In this document: positions 45,970-58,229 of the stretch, piece after piece | Numbering within the stretch: position 1 is the stretch's first letter | How the letters are laid out: each line of letters starts with the position of its first letter | Origin: Sphaerothrix gracilis | GTDB lineage: Bacteria; Cyanobacteriota; Cyanobacteriia; Phormidesmidales; Phormidesmidaceae | DNA: 64,000 nucleotides | Assembly: GCF_030405905.1 (NCBI RefSeq) | Contig: NZ_JASATW010000011.1 | Coordinates: 124,001 to 188,000 of the forward strand | Direction: 5' to 3' | The notes under the pieces: generated by a model | Seen by the model: the letters and a program-made list of their open reading frames with translations, nothing else | The model's database searches: none | What the model was told of the DNA's origin: nothing | Program-made: the position numbers and the translations under genes

Positions 45970-46151
45970 TTAAGAGAAAGAGAGCGAGTTGAATAGAGAT
46001 TAGCAACTTATCTAAAGGTGTTTGCTGTTAGAGACAGTGAGTCCTGTTAGAAGTAGGTAAGCTGCTGGTTTCTTGAAATCAGCTAGAACCTTGAAAACTG
46101 CATAGTAAGAGAGTCTGAAAGAAAGGTAGTTGAGCCATCAATGTTTGAAAT

Positions 46152-49027
<2,876 letters not shown>

Positions 49028-49102
49028 TGACATTGAACAAGTTCACTACCTTTTAATCGACTCTCTGCTGTGCAGTTCTCAAGGCTCTGCCTTAACTGCT
49101 TT

Positions 49103-49219
49103 CCTGGTGCTTATGGCGGTGTGGAACCACTCCGACCCATCCCGAACTCGGTTGTGAAACGCACCTGCGGCGAAGATACTTTGGGGGTTGCCCCACGGGA
49201 AAATAGCTCAGTGCCAGGG
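49103..49219 (+). rRNA. rrf: 5S ribosomal RNA
   Basis: About 117 bases, closed by CCTGGTGC at the 5' end and GTGCCAGG at the 3' end, with the conserved CCGACCCATCCCGAACTCGG inside. It ends the rRNA operon; a strong hairpin follows eight bases later. Confidence 0.93.
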
Positions 49220-49226
49220 TAATACT

Positions 49227-49272
49227 AAAACGCAAGGAGTTCCTCAATTAGTCGAGGAACTCCTTGCGTTTT
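49227..49272 (+). terminator. rRNA operon terminator
   Basis: A perfect 19-bp stem (49227-49245 with 49254-49272) and an 8-base loop, with AAAA at its base and TTTT at its end. It sits directly after 5S rRNA and is the strongest hairpin in the window. Confidence 0.85.
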
Positions 49273-49458
49273 GCTGTATAGGGCACATAAGATTATGTCC
49301 CTTGGGGGAACCGTTTTTTATTCAAAATAAGCCACCATTAAAAATACTAAAAACTATTCTTTAAAAGCTAAAACCTTTCAGGTTTTGGCCTTTTGTGTGC
49401 TGCGGATAACAGCATATTTAGTGTTTCTATAGACAGTGATTTGAAAAGGATTCGAGGT

Positions 49459-51222
49459 ATGACAGCTTCTCCAATGGACGTAGCTCAGTGGTGGCGAAAA
49501 CCAGTTATTAATCGACGTGCTTGGACATGGGAAGATTCTAACGACATGCAGCATAACGGTGAGTGGTGGCAGCATGCCGTTATTTATCAAATTGTTCCCT
49601 GGAGTTTCAACGACTCTGATAGCAATGGTATTGGTGATTTACAAGGTGTCATCAATAGGATGGACTACATTGCTTCCTTGGGAGTGGATGCGATTTGGCT
49701 TTGCCCGATTTTCGAGTCGGCTATGAACGACATGGGCTACGATGTCACCGGTATGTTAGACATCGATCCTTTGTTTGGGGATTTAGATGATTTTGATCGG
49801 CTGCTGAGTGTTGCTCATTCTCTCGGCATAAAAGTATTGGTTGATCAGGTTTGGAACCATACTTCAGATCAGCATCCCTGGTTTATTGAAAGCCGTAAGA
49901 GTCGAGATAACTCTAAGTCTGACTGGTATGTTTGGGCTGATGCAAAGGCGGATGGTTCTGCTCCCAACAACTGGCTTTCAGCTTTTATGGGCAAAAGCGC
50001 TTGGCAGTGGGATCCGCATCGTGAGCAATATTATTTCTACAACTTTCTGCCCAGCCAGCCAGAGCTAAATTGGCATAATCCAGAAGTGATTGAGGCAATT
50101 TTGGCACGGGCTAAATTCTGGTTAGAGCGGGGAGTTGATGGTTTCCGGTTAGATGCCGTGAATTTCTTTATTCACGATAAGGAACTGCGGGATAACCCAC
50201 CTCGCGAGCAAGGAAGTCCGCTACCTGAAGGGGTGGATTCTGATAATCCTATGGTGGACTATTGGTTTAAGTACAATTTCTGCTGCTTAGAAAACTTAGA
50301 TGTTATCAAGCCAATTCGGGAACTGGTAGATCAGTATCCTGGTGCGGTAACGCTGGGAGAAGTCACACTTTGTGAAGACTCAGTGCAGCTCTCTAGTCAG
50401 TATGTGGAAGGCAATCAGCGGCTACACATGGTCTACAACAGCGCTTTGCTAGTAGACAATGAGCCAATGTCTGCGGACTTGATGAAGCGAGTCATGCAGC
50501 GGGTTCAAAGCCATTTTGTACAAGGCGGTCAGTGCTGGATGGTCGGCAATCATGACTATGGTCGATTGCGATCGCGTTGGACAACAAGCGACGTTAATGG
50601 TCAGCCCTACCCGGATGAGTTTTACCACATGATGGCTGCTCTGCTGCTGTCCTTGCCCGGAGCGCTTTGCCTGTATCAGGGAGATGAGCTAGGTTTACCA
50701 GAAGCCAAAATTCCCAAAGATATTTCTGAGGATGAAATTAGGGATCCTTTTGGCAAGGCTCTTTATCCGGTTGTGCCTGGGCGGGATGGTTCTCGCACAC
50801 CGATGCCCTGGTACGAAGAGATGCCTAATGCCGGCTTTACTGATGCGGAAAAGCCTTGGCTGCCGATTCCTAAGCGTCACTTTTCGTTAGCTGTGGATGC
50901 TCAAAATAGCAATCCCCATTCACTGCTAAATACTTGGCGGCGACTTTTGCACTGGCGTAAACAGCAGCCCGCTTTGATTGCTGGCGATTTTACGCTATTA
51001 GAAACCGAGGAGCCTCTCTTCGGTTTTGAACGAGCTTATGCTGAACAGCGTCTACTTTGCCTGTTCAATATGAGTAGTGAGCCTGTCAGTTACAAAATCA
51101 ATGGCGAGGCTAGTCATGAGCTGAGCGATGGCTTGGGGTTCTCAGCCAACCGTTCTGGTGATTCTGTTGAATTACCGTCCTATGGCGTCTTTTTTGCTGA
51201 CTTACCGTTGAAAACAGACTAG
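49459..51222 (+). CDS. GH13 alpha-glucosidase / alpha-amylase family enzyme
   Basis: A 587-residue (beta/alpha)8-barrel glycoside hydrolase acting on alpha-glucosidic bonds of malto-oligosaccharides, sucrose or trehalose. Start ATG 49459 follows AAGGATTCGAGGT. Barrel motifs: VIYQIVPWSFNDSDSNGIGD (N-terminal), DQVWNHTSDQHPWF, nucleophile D232 (GFRLDAVNFF), acid/base E301 (TLGEVTL) and D366 (GNHDYGR). The short loop after D232 and the C-terminal beta domain (from about 495) fit the oligo-1,6-glucosidase/trehalose synthase branch. No signal peptide, so cytoplasmic. It is the first gene after the rRNA operon; glycogen metabolism is a likely context. Confidence 0.88.
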   Translation: MTASPMDVAQWWRKPVINRRAWTWEDSNDMQHNGEWWQHAVIYQIVPWSFNDSDSNGIGDLQGVINRMDYIASLGVDAIWLCPIFESAMNDMGYDVTGMLDIDPLFGDLDDFDRLLSVAHSLGIKVLVDQVWNHTSDQHPWFIESRKSRDNSKSDWYVWADAKADGSAPNNWLSAFMGKSAWQWDPHREQYYFYNFLPSQPELNWHNPEVIEAILARAKFWLERGVDGFRLDAVNFFIHDKELRDNPPREQGSPLPEGVDSDNPMVDYWFKYNFCCLENLDVIKPIRELVDQYPGAVTLGEVTLCEDSVQLSSQYVEGNQRLHMVYNSALLVDNEPMSADLMKRVMQRVQSHFVQGGQCWMVGNHDYGRLRSRWTTSDVNGQPYPDEFYHMMAALLLSLPGALCLYQGDELGLPEAKIPKDISEDEIRDPFGKALYPVVPGRDGSRTPMPWYEEMPNAGFTDAEKPWLPIPKRHFSLAVDAQNSNPHSLLNTWRRLLHWRKQQPALIAGDFTLLETEEPLFGFERAYAEQRLLCLFNMSSEPVSYKINGEASHELSDGLGFSANRSGDSVELPSYGVFFADLPLKTD

Positions 51223-51278
51223 AAGGTCTGAGTTTTGAGCTGATTGAAAGGATCTCAGGAGTCTGCCGGGTAATTGCT

Positions 51279-51298
51279 GCTGGCAGCATACTGCCAGC
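51279..51298. terminator. hairpin between convergent genes
   Basis: GCTGGCAG-CATA-CTGCCAGC, a perfect 8-bp stem with a 4-base loop, lies between the GH13 gene and the GS-like gene, which read toward each other. Confidence 0.55.
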
Positions 51299-51347
51299 TA
51301 AGCTTTAAAGAGGTGGTCTGTTATCAACAGAGAAAAGCGCCTAGAGC

Positions 51348-52655
51348 TTAGCAGTCTAACGTTGTCTCACGCTCCCAAGGTGTTACCCGAGCATTGTATT
51401 CTCGCCATTCCTGGTGCTTTAGTTTGAGATAGGACTGCACAAACTCCGCTCCCAAAGCCTGTAAAACAGTGTTTTTCTCTAGCTGTCGTAGGGCGTCTAA
51501 TAAATTTGTGGGTAGCGCCTGAACGGTATCTTGTGATAGCGGCTCGGTGTAGTTATTGTTGTCATAGCGCGGCCCCGGATCGCGCTTTTGGGCTATACCC
51601 TCTAGTCCAGCTGCAATTAGCGCTGCCGGTAGCAAATAAGGATTAGCCGCACCGTCACCGAGCCGCAGTTCAAAACGACCTGCGTCAGGAATGCGAATCG
51701 TATGGGTGCGATTATTACCGCTGTAGCTCACAGCATTGGGTGACCAGGTAGCGCCGGAAAGAGTTGCGGGTGCATTAATGCGCTTGTAGGAATTAGTGAC
51801 GGGGTTGGTGAAGGCGCAGAGAGCGGGCACTGAATGCAGCACACCGCCAATGAACTGGTAAGCCAATGAAGACAGTCCTAGCTCTCCTTCGGGGTCATGA
51901 AATAGGTTTGTATTACCTGCTAAATCCCAGACAGAGAGGTGCATATGGCAGCCGTTGCCGGTGAGATGGGCGAAGGGTTTGGGCATGAAGGTGGCGCGAT
52001 AGCCATGTTTTTCCGCGATCGCCTTCACCATGTACTTGAAGAATGCCTGCCGATCTGCCGTTATTAGGGCATCGGCATAGGTCCAGTTCATCTCAAACTG
52101 GCCGTTAGCATCTTCGTGATCGTTCTGATACGGCCCCCAGCCCAGGGTCAGCATGGCATCGCAAATCTCAGCGATTACGTCAAATCGTCGCATCAGAGAC
52201 TGCTGGTCGTAGCAGGGCTTGACTTGGCGATCGCGCGGATCAGATAGGGCCTCTCCCGTTGGCGACAGCAAGAAAAACTCACACTCTACTCCGGTTTTCA
52301 CCCGGTAGCCCTGAGCCTCAGCCTGCTGCAGAACGCGCTTTAACACCAGTCGCGGCGTTTGGTTGATGGCTTCCCCAGTAGGCGTGACTAAATCTGCAGG
52401 GAGCCAAGCAACTTCGGGTTTCCAGGGGAGCTGAAACAGGCTGCTGGTTTCGGGTAGGGCTAGCATGTCCGCGTCGGCAGGGGTCATGTCTAGCCAGGTG
52501 GCAAATCCGGCAAATCCAGCTCCTTCAGAGGCGATCGCGTCAATGGCGGCAGCGGGAACTAGCTTGGCTCGCTGGGTGCCGAACAGGTCGGTGAAGGAAA
52601 TCAGAAAATAGCGAATTTCTTGCTTACGGGCGATTTCAGATAAGAGGGTAGTCAT
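51348..52655 (-). CDS. type III glutamine synthetase-like ligase (GlnT-like)
   Basis: A 435-residue ATP-dependent ligase of the glutamine synthetase superfamily. It joins glutamate with ammonia or another amine through a gamma-glutamyl phosphate. Catalytic-domain motifs are intact: VKTGVECEFFLL, GPYQNDHEDANGQFEMNW, KPFAHLTGNGCHMHLSVWD and GRFELRLGDGAANPYLLPAA. The sequence fits the type III/GlnT branch, whose members may make gamma-glutamyl amides rather than glutamine. It is the last gene of a three-gene minus-strand operon: desaturase, hydrolase, then this gene 27 bases later. The true amine substrate is unknown. Confidence 0.85.
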   Translation of the reverse strand: MTTLLSEIARKQEIRYFLISFTDLFGTQRAKLVPAAAIDAIASEGAGFAGFATWLDMTPADADMLALPETSSLFQLPWKPEVAWLPADLVTPTGEAINQTPRLVLKRVLQQAEAQGYRVKTGVECEFFLLSPTGEALSDPRDRQVKPCYDQQSLMRRFDVIAEICDAMLTLGWGPYQNDHEDANGQFEMNWTYADALITADRQAFFKYMVKAIAEKHGYRATFMPKPFAHLTGNGCHMHLSVWDLAGNTNLFHDPEGELGLSSLAYQFIGGVLHSVPALCAFTNPVTNSYKRINAPATLSGATWSPNAVSYSGNNRTHTIRIPDAGRFELRLGDGAANPYLLPAALIAAGLEGIAQKRDPGPRYDNNNYTEPLSQDTVQALPTNLLDALRQLEKNTVLQALGAEFVQSYLKLKHQEWREYNARVTPWERETTLDC

Positions 52656-52682
52656 AGCGGTCTGTTCATAAACGCCATTAGC

Positions 52683-53699
52683 CTAATGCTGCAGCCAGTC
52701 CTGCACCGCCTGACGAATAAAAGCAGCATCTTCAGGGTTTTGGTGAGGATTTCCGGCTCGGTGGCCCCAAATAGACGGAATAGGCTGATATGCCGCTTGG
52801 GGCATAAGTGCTGCTTCAGCCTCGCAGTCTGCCGGGGTGAAATAGAGATCTGTGGTGGCAGGCATGACCAGCGTCTGAGCCTGAATTGCCGCCATTGCCT
52901 GCGAATAGTTTCCCTGATAGGTCGGATTCTGGCTGACATCGCAGCGCAGCCAGGTATCAATCATGGCAATCAGGTTGCGGGGATCTCGTTTGCGATAGTT
53001 CAGCTCCCAACCGCGCCAAAGGTAGTCTTCTAAAGAGCTGTAGCCGAGCTGACGGTAAATGCCTGCTCGGTAATAGGCCTGAGAAGCAGCCCAGCTCGCG
53101 TAGATGCGGGCAAAGGTGTGAAAACCACGCTCTGGAATCCCGGTAAAGGTTGTGCCGTTCCAGGTTGGATCTGCTGTGAGGGCCGAGCGCAAACTTTCTA
53201 GAAAAATGCGGTTATGGTCGGTGGTGCGAGCAGTGCCGCAAACCGCCACTATCCGCTGCACCCGCGCTGGATAGAGCGCTCCCCAGTGATAGGCCTGCTG
53301 TGCCCCCATTGACCAACCGTAGACTAAGGCAAGCTGCTCAATGCCGAATGTCTGCCGCAGCAGTTGCTCTTGCGCGGTGATGTTGTCTAAATGGGTGAAG
53401 TAAAAGCCTGACTCGGCTGTACCGGGCAAATCCCCGTTGCTGGGCGAACTGGAAAGGCCGTTGCCCAGCATATTTGGAATGATGATGAACCAGCGAGTAG
53501 GATCGAGAATGCCGTCAGCCTTAATCAGCCAGTCGATATCTGAATGCTGAGCGCCATAGGAAGTGGGATAGAGGATGACGTTATTGCGATCGCCTGATAG
53601 CTCGCCGTAGGTCTGATACACCACTCGCACCTGGGGCAGGACGGCCCCACACTGCAGCGGAAAGTTGTCTGTAGTCCAGCAGCCTGCCTGCTGACTCAT
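52683..53699 (-). CDS. alpha/beta hydrolase of the homoserine O-acetyltransferase (MetX) superfamily
   Basis: 338 residues. The nucleophile elbow is VYGWSMGAQQAYHWG (classical MetX has GGSMGG), with the Asp in MPATTDLYFTPADC and the His in SIWGHRAGNP completing the triad. The N-terminal VYQTYGELSGDRNNVIL is typical of the superfamily. It overlaps the upstream desaturase gene by four bases (ATGA), so they are translationally coupled, and it precedes the GS-like gene. It may act as an acyltransferase or as a hydrolase in the same pathway; methionine synthesis is unlikely from the context. Confidence 0.8.
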   Translation of the reverse strand: MSQQAGCWTTDNFPLQCGAVLPQVRVVYQTYGELSGDRNNVILYPTSYGAQHSDIDWLIKADGILDPTRWFIIIPNMLGNGLSSSPSNGDLPGTAESGFYFTHLDNITAQEQLLRQTFGIEQLALVYGWSMGAQQAYHWGALYPARVQRIVAVCGTARTTDHNRIFLESLRSALTADPTWNGTTFTGIPERGFHTFARIYASWAASQAYYRAGIYRQLGYSSLEDYLWRGWELNYRKRDPRNLIAMIDTWLRCDVSQNPTYQGNYSQAMAAIQAQTLVMPATTDLYFTPADCEAEAALMPQAAYQPIPSIWGHRAGNPHQNPEDAAFIRQAVQDWLQH

Positions 53700-54673
53700 G
53701 CCGCTTTGCCAAACTGGCTGACAATCTGGCGGTTAACTGCCACATATCCCGGTGCAACCTGAGTAAGCTGATCGGCTAGCTGCGTATGAGCTTGGGGTAG
53801 GGCATGGAACGGAATTGAGGCATACAAATGATGCTCAGCGTGAAACGGCATATTCCACATCAGCAGCCGCAGGGGCCACAGAGTCAAGGTTGTGCGCGTA
53901 TTGGTCAGCGGATTGTCGTCATGACTGCAGCCGGTATGCTCTGCTAGCAAAATGAACCGTAGAATTGGCTGGCCTACGGCCAAAGGCAGCAGCCAGTAGG
54001 TGATAAACCAAGGCTGCTGCACTGCGATCGAAAGCGCGATCGCGCCGCCATAAACCGCCAACTGCCAGGCTGTAGAGTGCATGACTTCCCGCCGGACTGT
54101 CTCAGAAATATAGGGACAGCCCTCGAACTGCCCCCGCACGGCTCGCATATGGCCCTGAATTTTGCCGACCCACCAAGGTAGACCGCTGAGCTGCCAGAGA
54201 TAAGCTTTCCAGCTAGTTGGCGGCGAGTCTTCTAGCTCTGGATCTTGGCCTACAAGCTGGGCGTAGCGATGATGCCACTTGTGATAGCGACGATAGAACG
54301 TGCTGTTGTAAAAAGACAGGACACCGGCCAACCAGGCTACGCTATCGTTGAGCCGCTGGCTGGCAAAGGCCGTCCGGTGGACGCACTCATGCAGGGCCGC
54401 AAACATCGACGCTAAGCTAAAGCCATAGACAATTAAAGCCGGAACTGCAATCCATCCCTGCAGCCAGCCCCAAAGGGCACCGCTGATCAGGATGACTGTC
54501 AGATGCTTACCTAGCTGCCACCAGCCCTGCCGGTCTGACCGGACATTCAACGCTGTCAGCGTGGGTGTTGCCAGTCCGGCGCGGGACGTTTCTGGCCCGG
54601 ATTGAGATGGGGGCAGTGCTGGCGACTGAAGACAGGCAGCAGCGCTCTCAGGCTGAGTAGTTTGAGTAGACAT
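53696..54673 (-). CDS. membrane fatty acid desaturase
   Basis: A 325-residue membrane-bound diiron desaturase or hydroxylase. All three histidine boxes are present: HECVHRTAF (about 91), HKWHHRYAQ (about 133) and HAEHHLYASIPFH (about 278). About four membrane helices separate them. The N-terminal 50 residues are Ser/Pro-rich. It starts the operon with the MetX-like and GS-like genes. Its product could supply an unsaturated or hydroxylated acyl chain; as an ordinary lipid desaturase, its gene partners would be odd. Confidence 0.85.
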   Translation of the reverse strand: MSTQTTQPESAAACLQSPALPPSQSGPETSRAGLATPTLTALNVRSDRQGWWQLGKHLTVILISGALWGWLQGWIAVPALIVYGFSLASMFAALHECVHRTAFASQRLNDSVAWLAGVLSFYNSTFYRRYHKWHHRYAQLVGQDPELEDSPPTSWKAYLWQLSGLPWWVGKIQGHMRAVRGQFEGCPYISETVRREVMHSTAWQLAVYGGAIALSIAVQQPWFITYWLLPLAVGQPILRFILLAEHTGCSHDDNPLTNTRTTLTLWPLRLLMWNMPFHAEHHLYASIPFHALPQAHTQLADQLTQVAPGYVAVNRQIVSQFGKAA

Positions 54674-54832
54674 AGCTATTTGGGGATGCCGTTGCAGCGG
54701 ATATCAAGCGCATAAAGGTGCCGTGTACTGGTATATCGCTCAAATTTCGCTGCCTGTTGTACCGTAGGCTACAATTTTTGGGCAAAGTTTTTGCCTCGGT
54801 TTTGCTGCCTGACGGCGATCGCCCTCTAACAC

Positions 54833-55909
54833 TTATTTAGGGAGCTGAAAAACGTCGGCAAAGATCGATTTTTTACTAGGTCGTCTAGCCGGATCGGGGG
54901 AATCGTAGACAACTAGCAGCCCGTCATCATGACCCAGGCAAGAAAACAGGGCTAGTCCTTCCGCGTGATCAGAGCCAATGGTAAATGGCAAGTTAAACAG
55001 GACTTTAAGCGCCCCGGAATCTTGATCCCAGAGCGTATCTTTGCTGTGATCCAGCACGTCTTTGAGGCGGAACACCTGCATCGCTCCCTCTAGATCCATC
55101 GTTGGCCCAGCCATGATAATTAGATCCCCATCATGCAGGCACAGTTCGCGGACGCCCAAGCCGTTGAGATCAACAAAGTGCTTACGATACAGGGTGCCTT
55201 TGCCTAAATCTTTGAGCGTAAGGATACCAGGTTCTTTTTCTTCTAGCTCGACTTCTAAGATAATGGCCCATCCCCGCAGCACCGGACCCCGCAGTCCCAG
55301 AAAAACCTGATGCCCACAAACGGCTAGTCCTTCAATATCTAGGCCGTTGTCCTTGGAAGGTAGCTTCATCTCTAAAAACGGCCCCAAGTGTTCGTCGCTA
55401 GAGAGCGCATCAATCAGGGCGTTGTTCTCTTCGGTTTTTTGTAACATTGCCGCCGAAAGCTGATCTTGGGGGGCGTCTGAACGGGCAAAGGCATTGACTG
55501 GCTCGCCGTTGATAATCGGAATTCTGGCAAGCAGGTAGCGGTTGGGATCTTTTTCAATCTCGGCTAGGCGCTTGATGTCTTTCTTGGCTTTCTTGCCTTT
55601 GGTCTTGTTGCGCTTAAGGCTGTGAGAACCAATGACCCAAAGATAATCGTTGGCATAGTCTAAACCCTCAATGTCAATCTCGGATTCAGTGTCAAACAGG
55701 TTGACAAAATCATTCAGCTTGAAAGTCTGATGATCACCGTAGGTGCAGTGTCCCAAGGGGGCTAGGCGTTCAATCGTCGTGAACTCATCGGAACCGACCC
55801 AGAGGCTGCCATCAGGCGTACGGGCGATCGCCGAAATTTCTTCCAGCAGATCGTCTGACTTGCTATCAAATTTCAGCAATACGCGGCTGAGCAAGAAACC
55901 GTCTGGCAT
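54833..55909 (-). CDS. DUF3616 family beta-propeller-like protein
   Basis: A 358-residue protein of the DUF3616 family: AIARTPDGSLWVGSDEFTTI near the start, IDIEGLDYANDYLWVIGSHS (about 80-98), a Lys-rich loop and DNGLDIEGLAVCGHQVFLGL (about 198-217). Repeated blocks of this type suggest a beta-propeller. No signal peptide is visible. Function unknown. Confidence 0.8.
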   Translation of the reverse strand: MPDGFLLSRVLLKFDSKSDDLLEEISAIARTPDGSLWVGSDEFTTIERLAPLGHCTYGDHQTFKLNDFVNLFDTESEIDIEGLDYANDYLWVIGSHSLKRNKTKGKKAKKDIKRLAEIEKDPNRYLLARIPIINGEPVNAFARSDAPQDQLSAAMLQKTEENNALIDALSSDEHLGPFLEMKLPSKDNGLDIEGLAVCGHQVFLGLRGPVLRGWAIILEVELEEKEPGILTLKDLGKGTLYRKHFVDLNGLGVRELCLHDGDLIIMAGPTMDLEGAMQVFRLKDVLDHSKDTLWDQDSGALKVLFNLPFTIGSDHAEGLALFSCLGHDDGLLVVYDSPDPARRPSKKSIFADVFQLPK

Positions 55910-55994
55910 ATTATTTAAGGGTCGTGAACCGTTGCAACGCCTTTTCTTATAGCTTTTGATTCACGCCTTAGCCTCTATCACAAGTAGTGAGCTT

Positions 55995-56774
55995 CTAGAC
56001 AAAGCGGGTGAGGTCAATGCGGTAGCGCTGCTTTTTCGTGATGCCAATGTCGCCAATCTGCAAGCGGCCCTTACCGCGAATAGCGACCAGATCGCCTGAC
56101 TTAACCCCATGACTAGCCTGGGTAACTGACTTCCAGTTGACCCGCACATCGCCTGCATCAATCATGTCAGCCATTTTGCTGCGGGACATGCCGAAGCCCG
56201 CTGAAGCCACCGCATCTAGGCGCAAGGAGGCTTCTACCGTAGTCATTTCCTTCTTTTTCGGTTCCCGCACTTTGAGTTGGGATAGCTCAATAGGCTGGAT
56301 CTTGACTGGCACCGATCGCACCTGGCTTAAGCTCATCGTCAGAAAATCTGCCATTTCTGGCACCACAATTGCCTGAGCGCCGCGCTCGCCTAGCACAATA
56401 ATGTCGCCTACCTTATCGCGCACAATGCCTGTACCCAGCATGGCTCCTAGGAAGTCGCGGTGAGTAGCCGAATCGAAGAGGAAATTTCCGGCAATGTTAA
56501 GAAGCGTTACGGGAACTTGATCAGTTTCTAACGGTAGCTCAGCACGGGCGATCGCCAGTCTCTGGCGTTCAGCCTGGGGATAGCCGCCCCAAGCGACCAG
56601 GTGAACATCAGTGAGGCGCTGAAAAATAGTTTGGGCTTCGATAAATTCGGGCGGCGAGAGAAAATCAGTGACGACCACCTCCCAGGTGCGAATAGCCTGC
56701 TCCGCCTGATCGATAACGCGGGCAATGCTTTCGCGATTTTCAACTTGTTTAAGTAGTTCGTCCTTAGGCAGCAT
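55995..56774 (-). CDS. photosystem II S4 domain protein
   Basis: A 259-residue RNA-binding-type protein of the YlmH/PSII-S4 family found in cyanobacteria and plastids. The N-terminal and central domains (VVVTDFLSPPEFIEAQTIF, LLNIAGNFLFDSATHRDFL, GTGIVRDKVGDIIVLGERGA) are followed by a C-terminal S4 domain (about 180-245; SLRLDAVASAGFGMSRSKMA, GDVRVNWK). Linked to photosystem II biogenesis in the family name; its precise action is not known. Confidence 0.9.
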   Translation of the reverse strand: MLPKDELLKQVENRESIARVIDQAEQAIRTWEVVVTDFLSPPEFIEAQTIFQRLTDVHLVAWGGYPQAERQRLAIARAELPLETDQVPVTLLNIAGNFLFDSATHRDFLGAMLGTGIVRDKVGDIIVLGERGAQAIVVPEMADFLTMSLSQVRSVPVKIQPIELSQLKVREPKKKEMTTVEASLRLDAVASAGFGMSRSKMADMIDAGDVRVNWKSVTQASHGVKSGDLVAIRGKGRLQIGDIGITKKQRYRIDLTRFV

Positions 56775-56908
56775 TCAGTACGAGATTGAGTCTCCTAAAT
56801 CTTGGAAAAGCTAATCAACCGTTCAACACGTTCGGGCTTTTTGATCTTAACCTGATTCGAGCCGTAAGCTCTGAATCCGCAGCCGCTGGAGCCAATTGCT
56901 AATGGGGA

Positions 56909-57529
56909 TTAGCAATTTGAAAAACGCTCTTGGTCTAAGGTTTGATTCCGTTTGGCGTAGATGTTCTTGATGTGCTTTTTGACTGTGTTGACCGAGATAT
57001 AGAGCTGGTCGGCGATCTCTTCGTAATTGTAGTTAGAGCGCTTGAGCTGCCAAACCTCAGATTCACGAGGCGTAAGCTGAAAGCGTTGGGCTTCAGCGAC
57101 GGCGGCTAACTCTGCCAGCTTTTTGCAGTCTTCTAGCGTTACCAGCAGATAAGACTGTCCGATCGAGTCGAACTCAAGCCACTGAACCCGAATGCGAATG
57201 GTGATGTGGTCGGCAGCGTGGAGGCTGTCTTCAATCACAAACACTTTGCTGGGAAACAATTCGCGGCTCTCAATTAGAGATTCACAGAGATGCCAAATAG
57301 CTCTAGGCACTGCCTGAGACTCATTTTCTAGCTTTTGCAAATATCGGCATAGCCTAGCAGCACAGCGATTAGCCTGCAGCACTTTACCTTCCAGCGAAAG
57401 AATTAAAATGCCATCGCTGAGGGCTTCAATGACGGCAGTTAAAAGCTGTGACTTTGCCTTTTTGGGTGGCTTTCTAACGTCTAGATCGAGCGTTTGAAAA
57501 ATATCCGCAACAGAAATTGTCGAATTCAT
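56909..57529 (-). CDS. PAS-LuxR type transcriptional regulator
   Basis: 206 residues. A PAS-like sensor (about 25-140; AVIEALSDGILILSLEGKVL, YLLVTLEDCKKLAEL) is joined to a LuxR/NarL helix-turn-helix (about 150-206; LTPRESEVWQLKRSNYNYEE, then ADQLYISVNTVKKHIKNIYA). There is no receiver domain, so control is likely through the PAS ligand. It is divergent from ureE, with a palindrome (57627-57648) between them that could be its binding site. Possible regulator of the urea genes; not demonstrated. Confidence 0.85.
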   Translation of the reverse strand: MNSTISVADIFQTLDLDVRKPPKKAKSQLLTAVIEALSDGILILSLEGKVLQANRCAARLCRYLQKLENESQAVPRAIWHLCESLIESRELFPSKVFVIEDSLHAADHITIRIRVQWLEFDSIGQSYLLVTLEDCKKLAELAAVAEAQRFQLTPRESEVWQLKRSNYNYEEIADQLYISVNTVKKHIKNIYAKRNQTLDQERFSNC

Positions 57530-57626
57530 TGGGAAACCTAGCTAATGCAACAAGGGATAACCCTGGTTCCAATTTGGAGGGCTTATTCAAAACCTCAGTC
57601 TGAGGTCTGAAAACTCCGCAGAGTCT

Positions 57627-57648
57627 ATGACAGAAAAACAACTGTCAT
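57627..57648. promoter_or_regulatory. palindromic operator candidate
   Basis: ATGACAG and CTGTCAT, a perfect 7-bp inverted repeat with an 8-base A-rich spacer, lies in the divergent region between the LuxR-type gene and ureE. The spacing fits a dimeric regulator; a weak hairpin is the alternative. Confidence 0.4.
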
Positions 57649-57779
57649 GGCAGCCACAGTCTATGTCTTCAGCGGGCGTTATCCCAGTTTCGTAGGTTTC
57701 TAATAAATTTAATGACTTGCTGCCGGGCGAAACGACTCAGCGTTACAATCGTTGCCAATTCTAATTTCAGCAATAGGTT

Positions 57780-58229
57780 GTGGTAATTGTTCTCAAGTGT
57801 CGTCTCTCTGATGCCGTCTCTCGTCCGCCTGACTTCAGCCTGTCGCTCACCGCAGAGGAGCGATCGCGATCGCGCCGCCATTTCACTGCCGATAATGGCG
57901 AACCTGTCTATCTCAACCTGCCACGAGGCACCCAGCTCCGAGGCGGAGATTTGCTGCACGATGGAGCCATGCAGCCGCTAGTGCAAGTTGTGGCTAAGCC
58001 AGAACCGCTGCTAACCGTGATGGCGGCTACGCCGCTAGACCTGCTGCGGGCTGCCTATCATTTGGGCAATCGCCACGTACCGCTAGAGATTACCCCTACC
58101 TATTTGCGACTAGCCGAAGATTTGGTGCTAGCCGAAATGCTACAGCGTTTGGGGCTGCAGGTCATGAATGAAACGGCCCCGTTTGAACCTGAAGCGGGCG
58201 CTTATCAAAGCGGTTCTCATGATGCCTGA
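57780..58229 (+). CDS. ureE: urease accessory protein UreE
   Basis: Nickel metallochaperone for urease. 149 residues from a GTG start. Family motifs: SLTAEERSRSRRHF, PRGTQLRGGDLLHD, HLGNRHVPLEI (the His binds nickel) and LRLAEDLVLAEMLQRLGLQV. The C-terminus has only one His (SGSHDA), not the His-rich tail of Klebsiella UreE. It overlaps ureF by 11 bases, so they are coupled. Confidence 0.92.
   Translation: MVIVLKCRLSDAVSRPPDFSLSLTAEERSRSRRHFTADNGEPVYLNLPRGTQLRGGDLLHDGAMQPLVQVVAKPEPLLTVMAATPLDLLRAAYHLGNRHVPLEITPTYLRLAEDLVLAEMLQRLGLQVMNETAPFEPEAGAYQSGSHDA

Noticed and set aside
57669..57959. Minus-strand open frame across the start of ureE
   Set aside because: Overlaps the recognised UreE coding sequence and has no convincing product.
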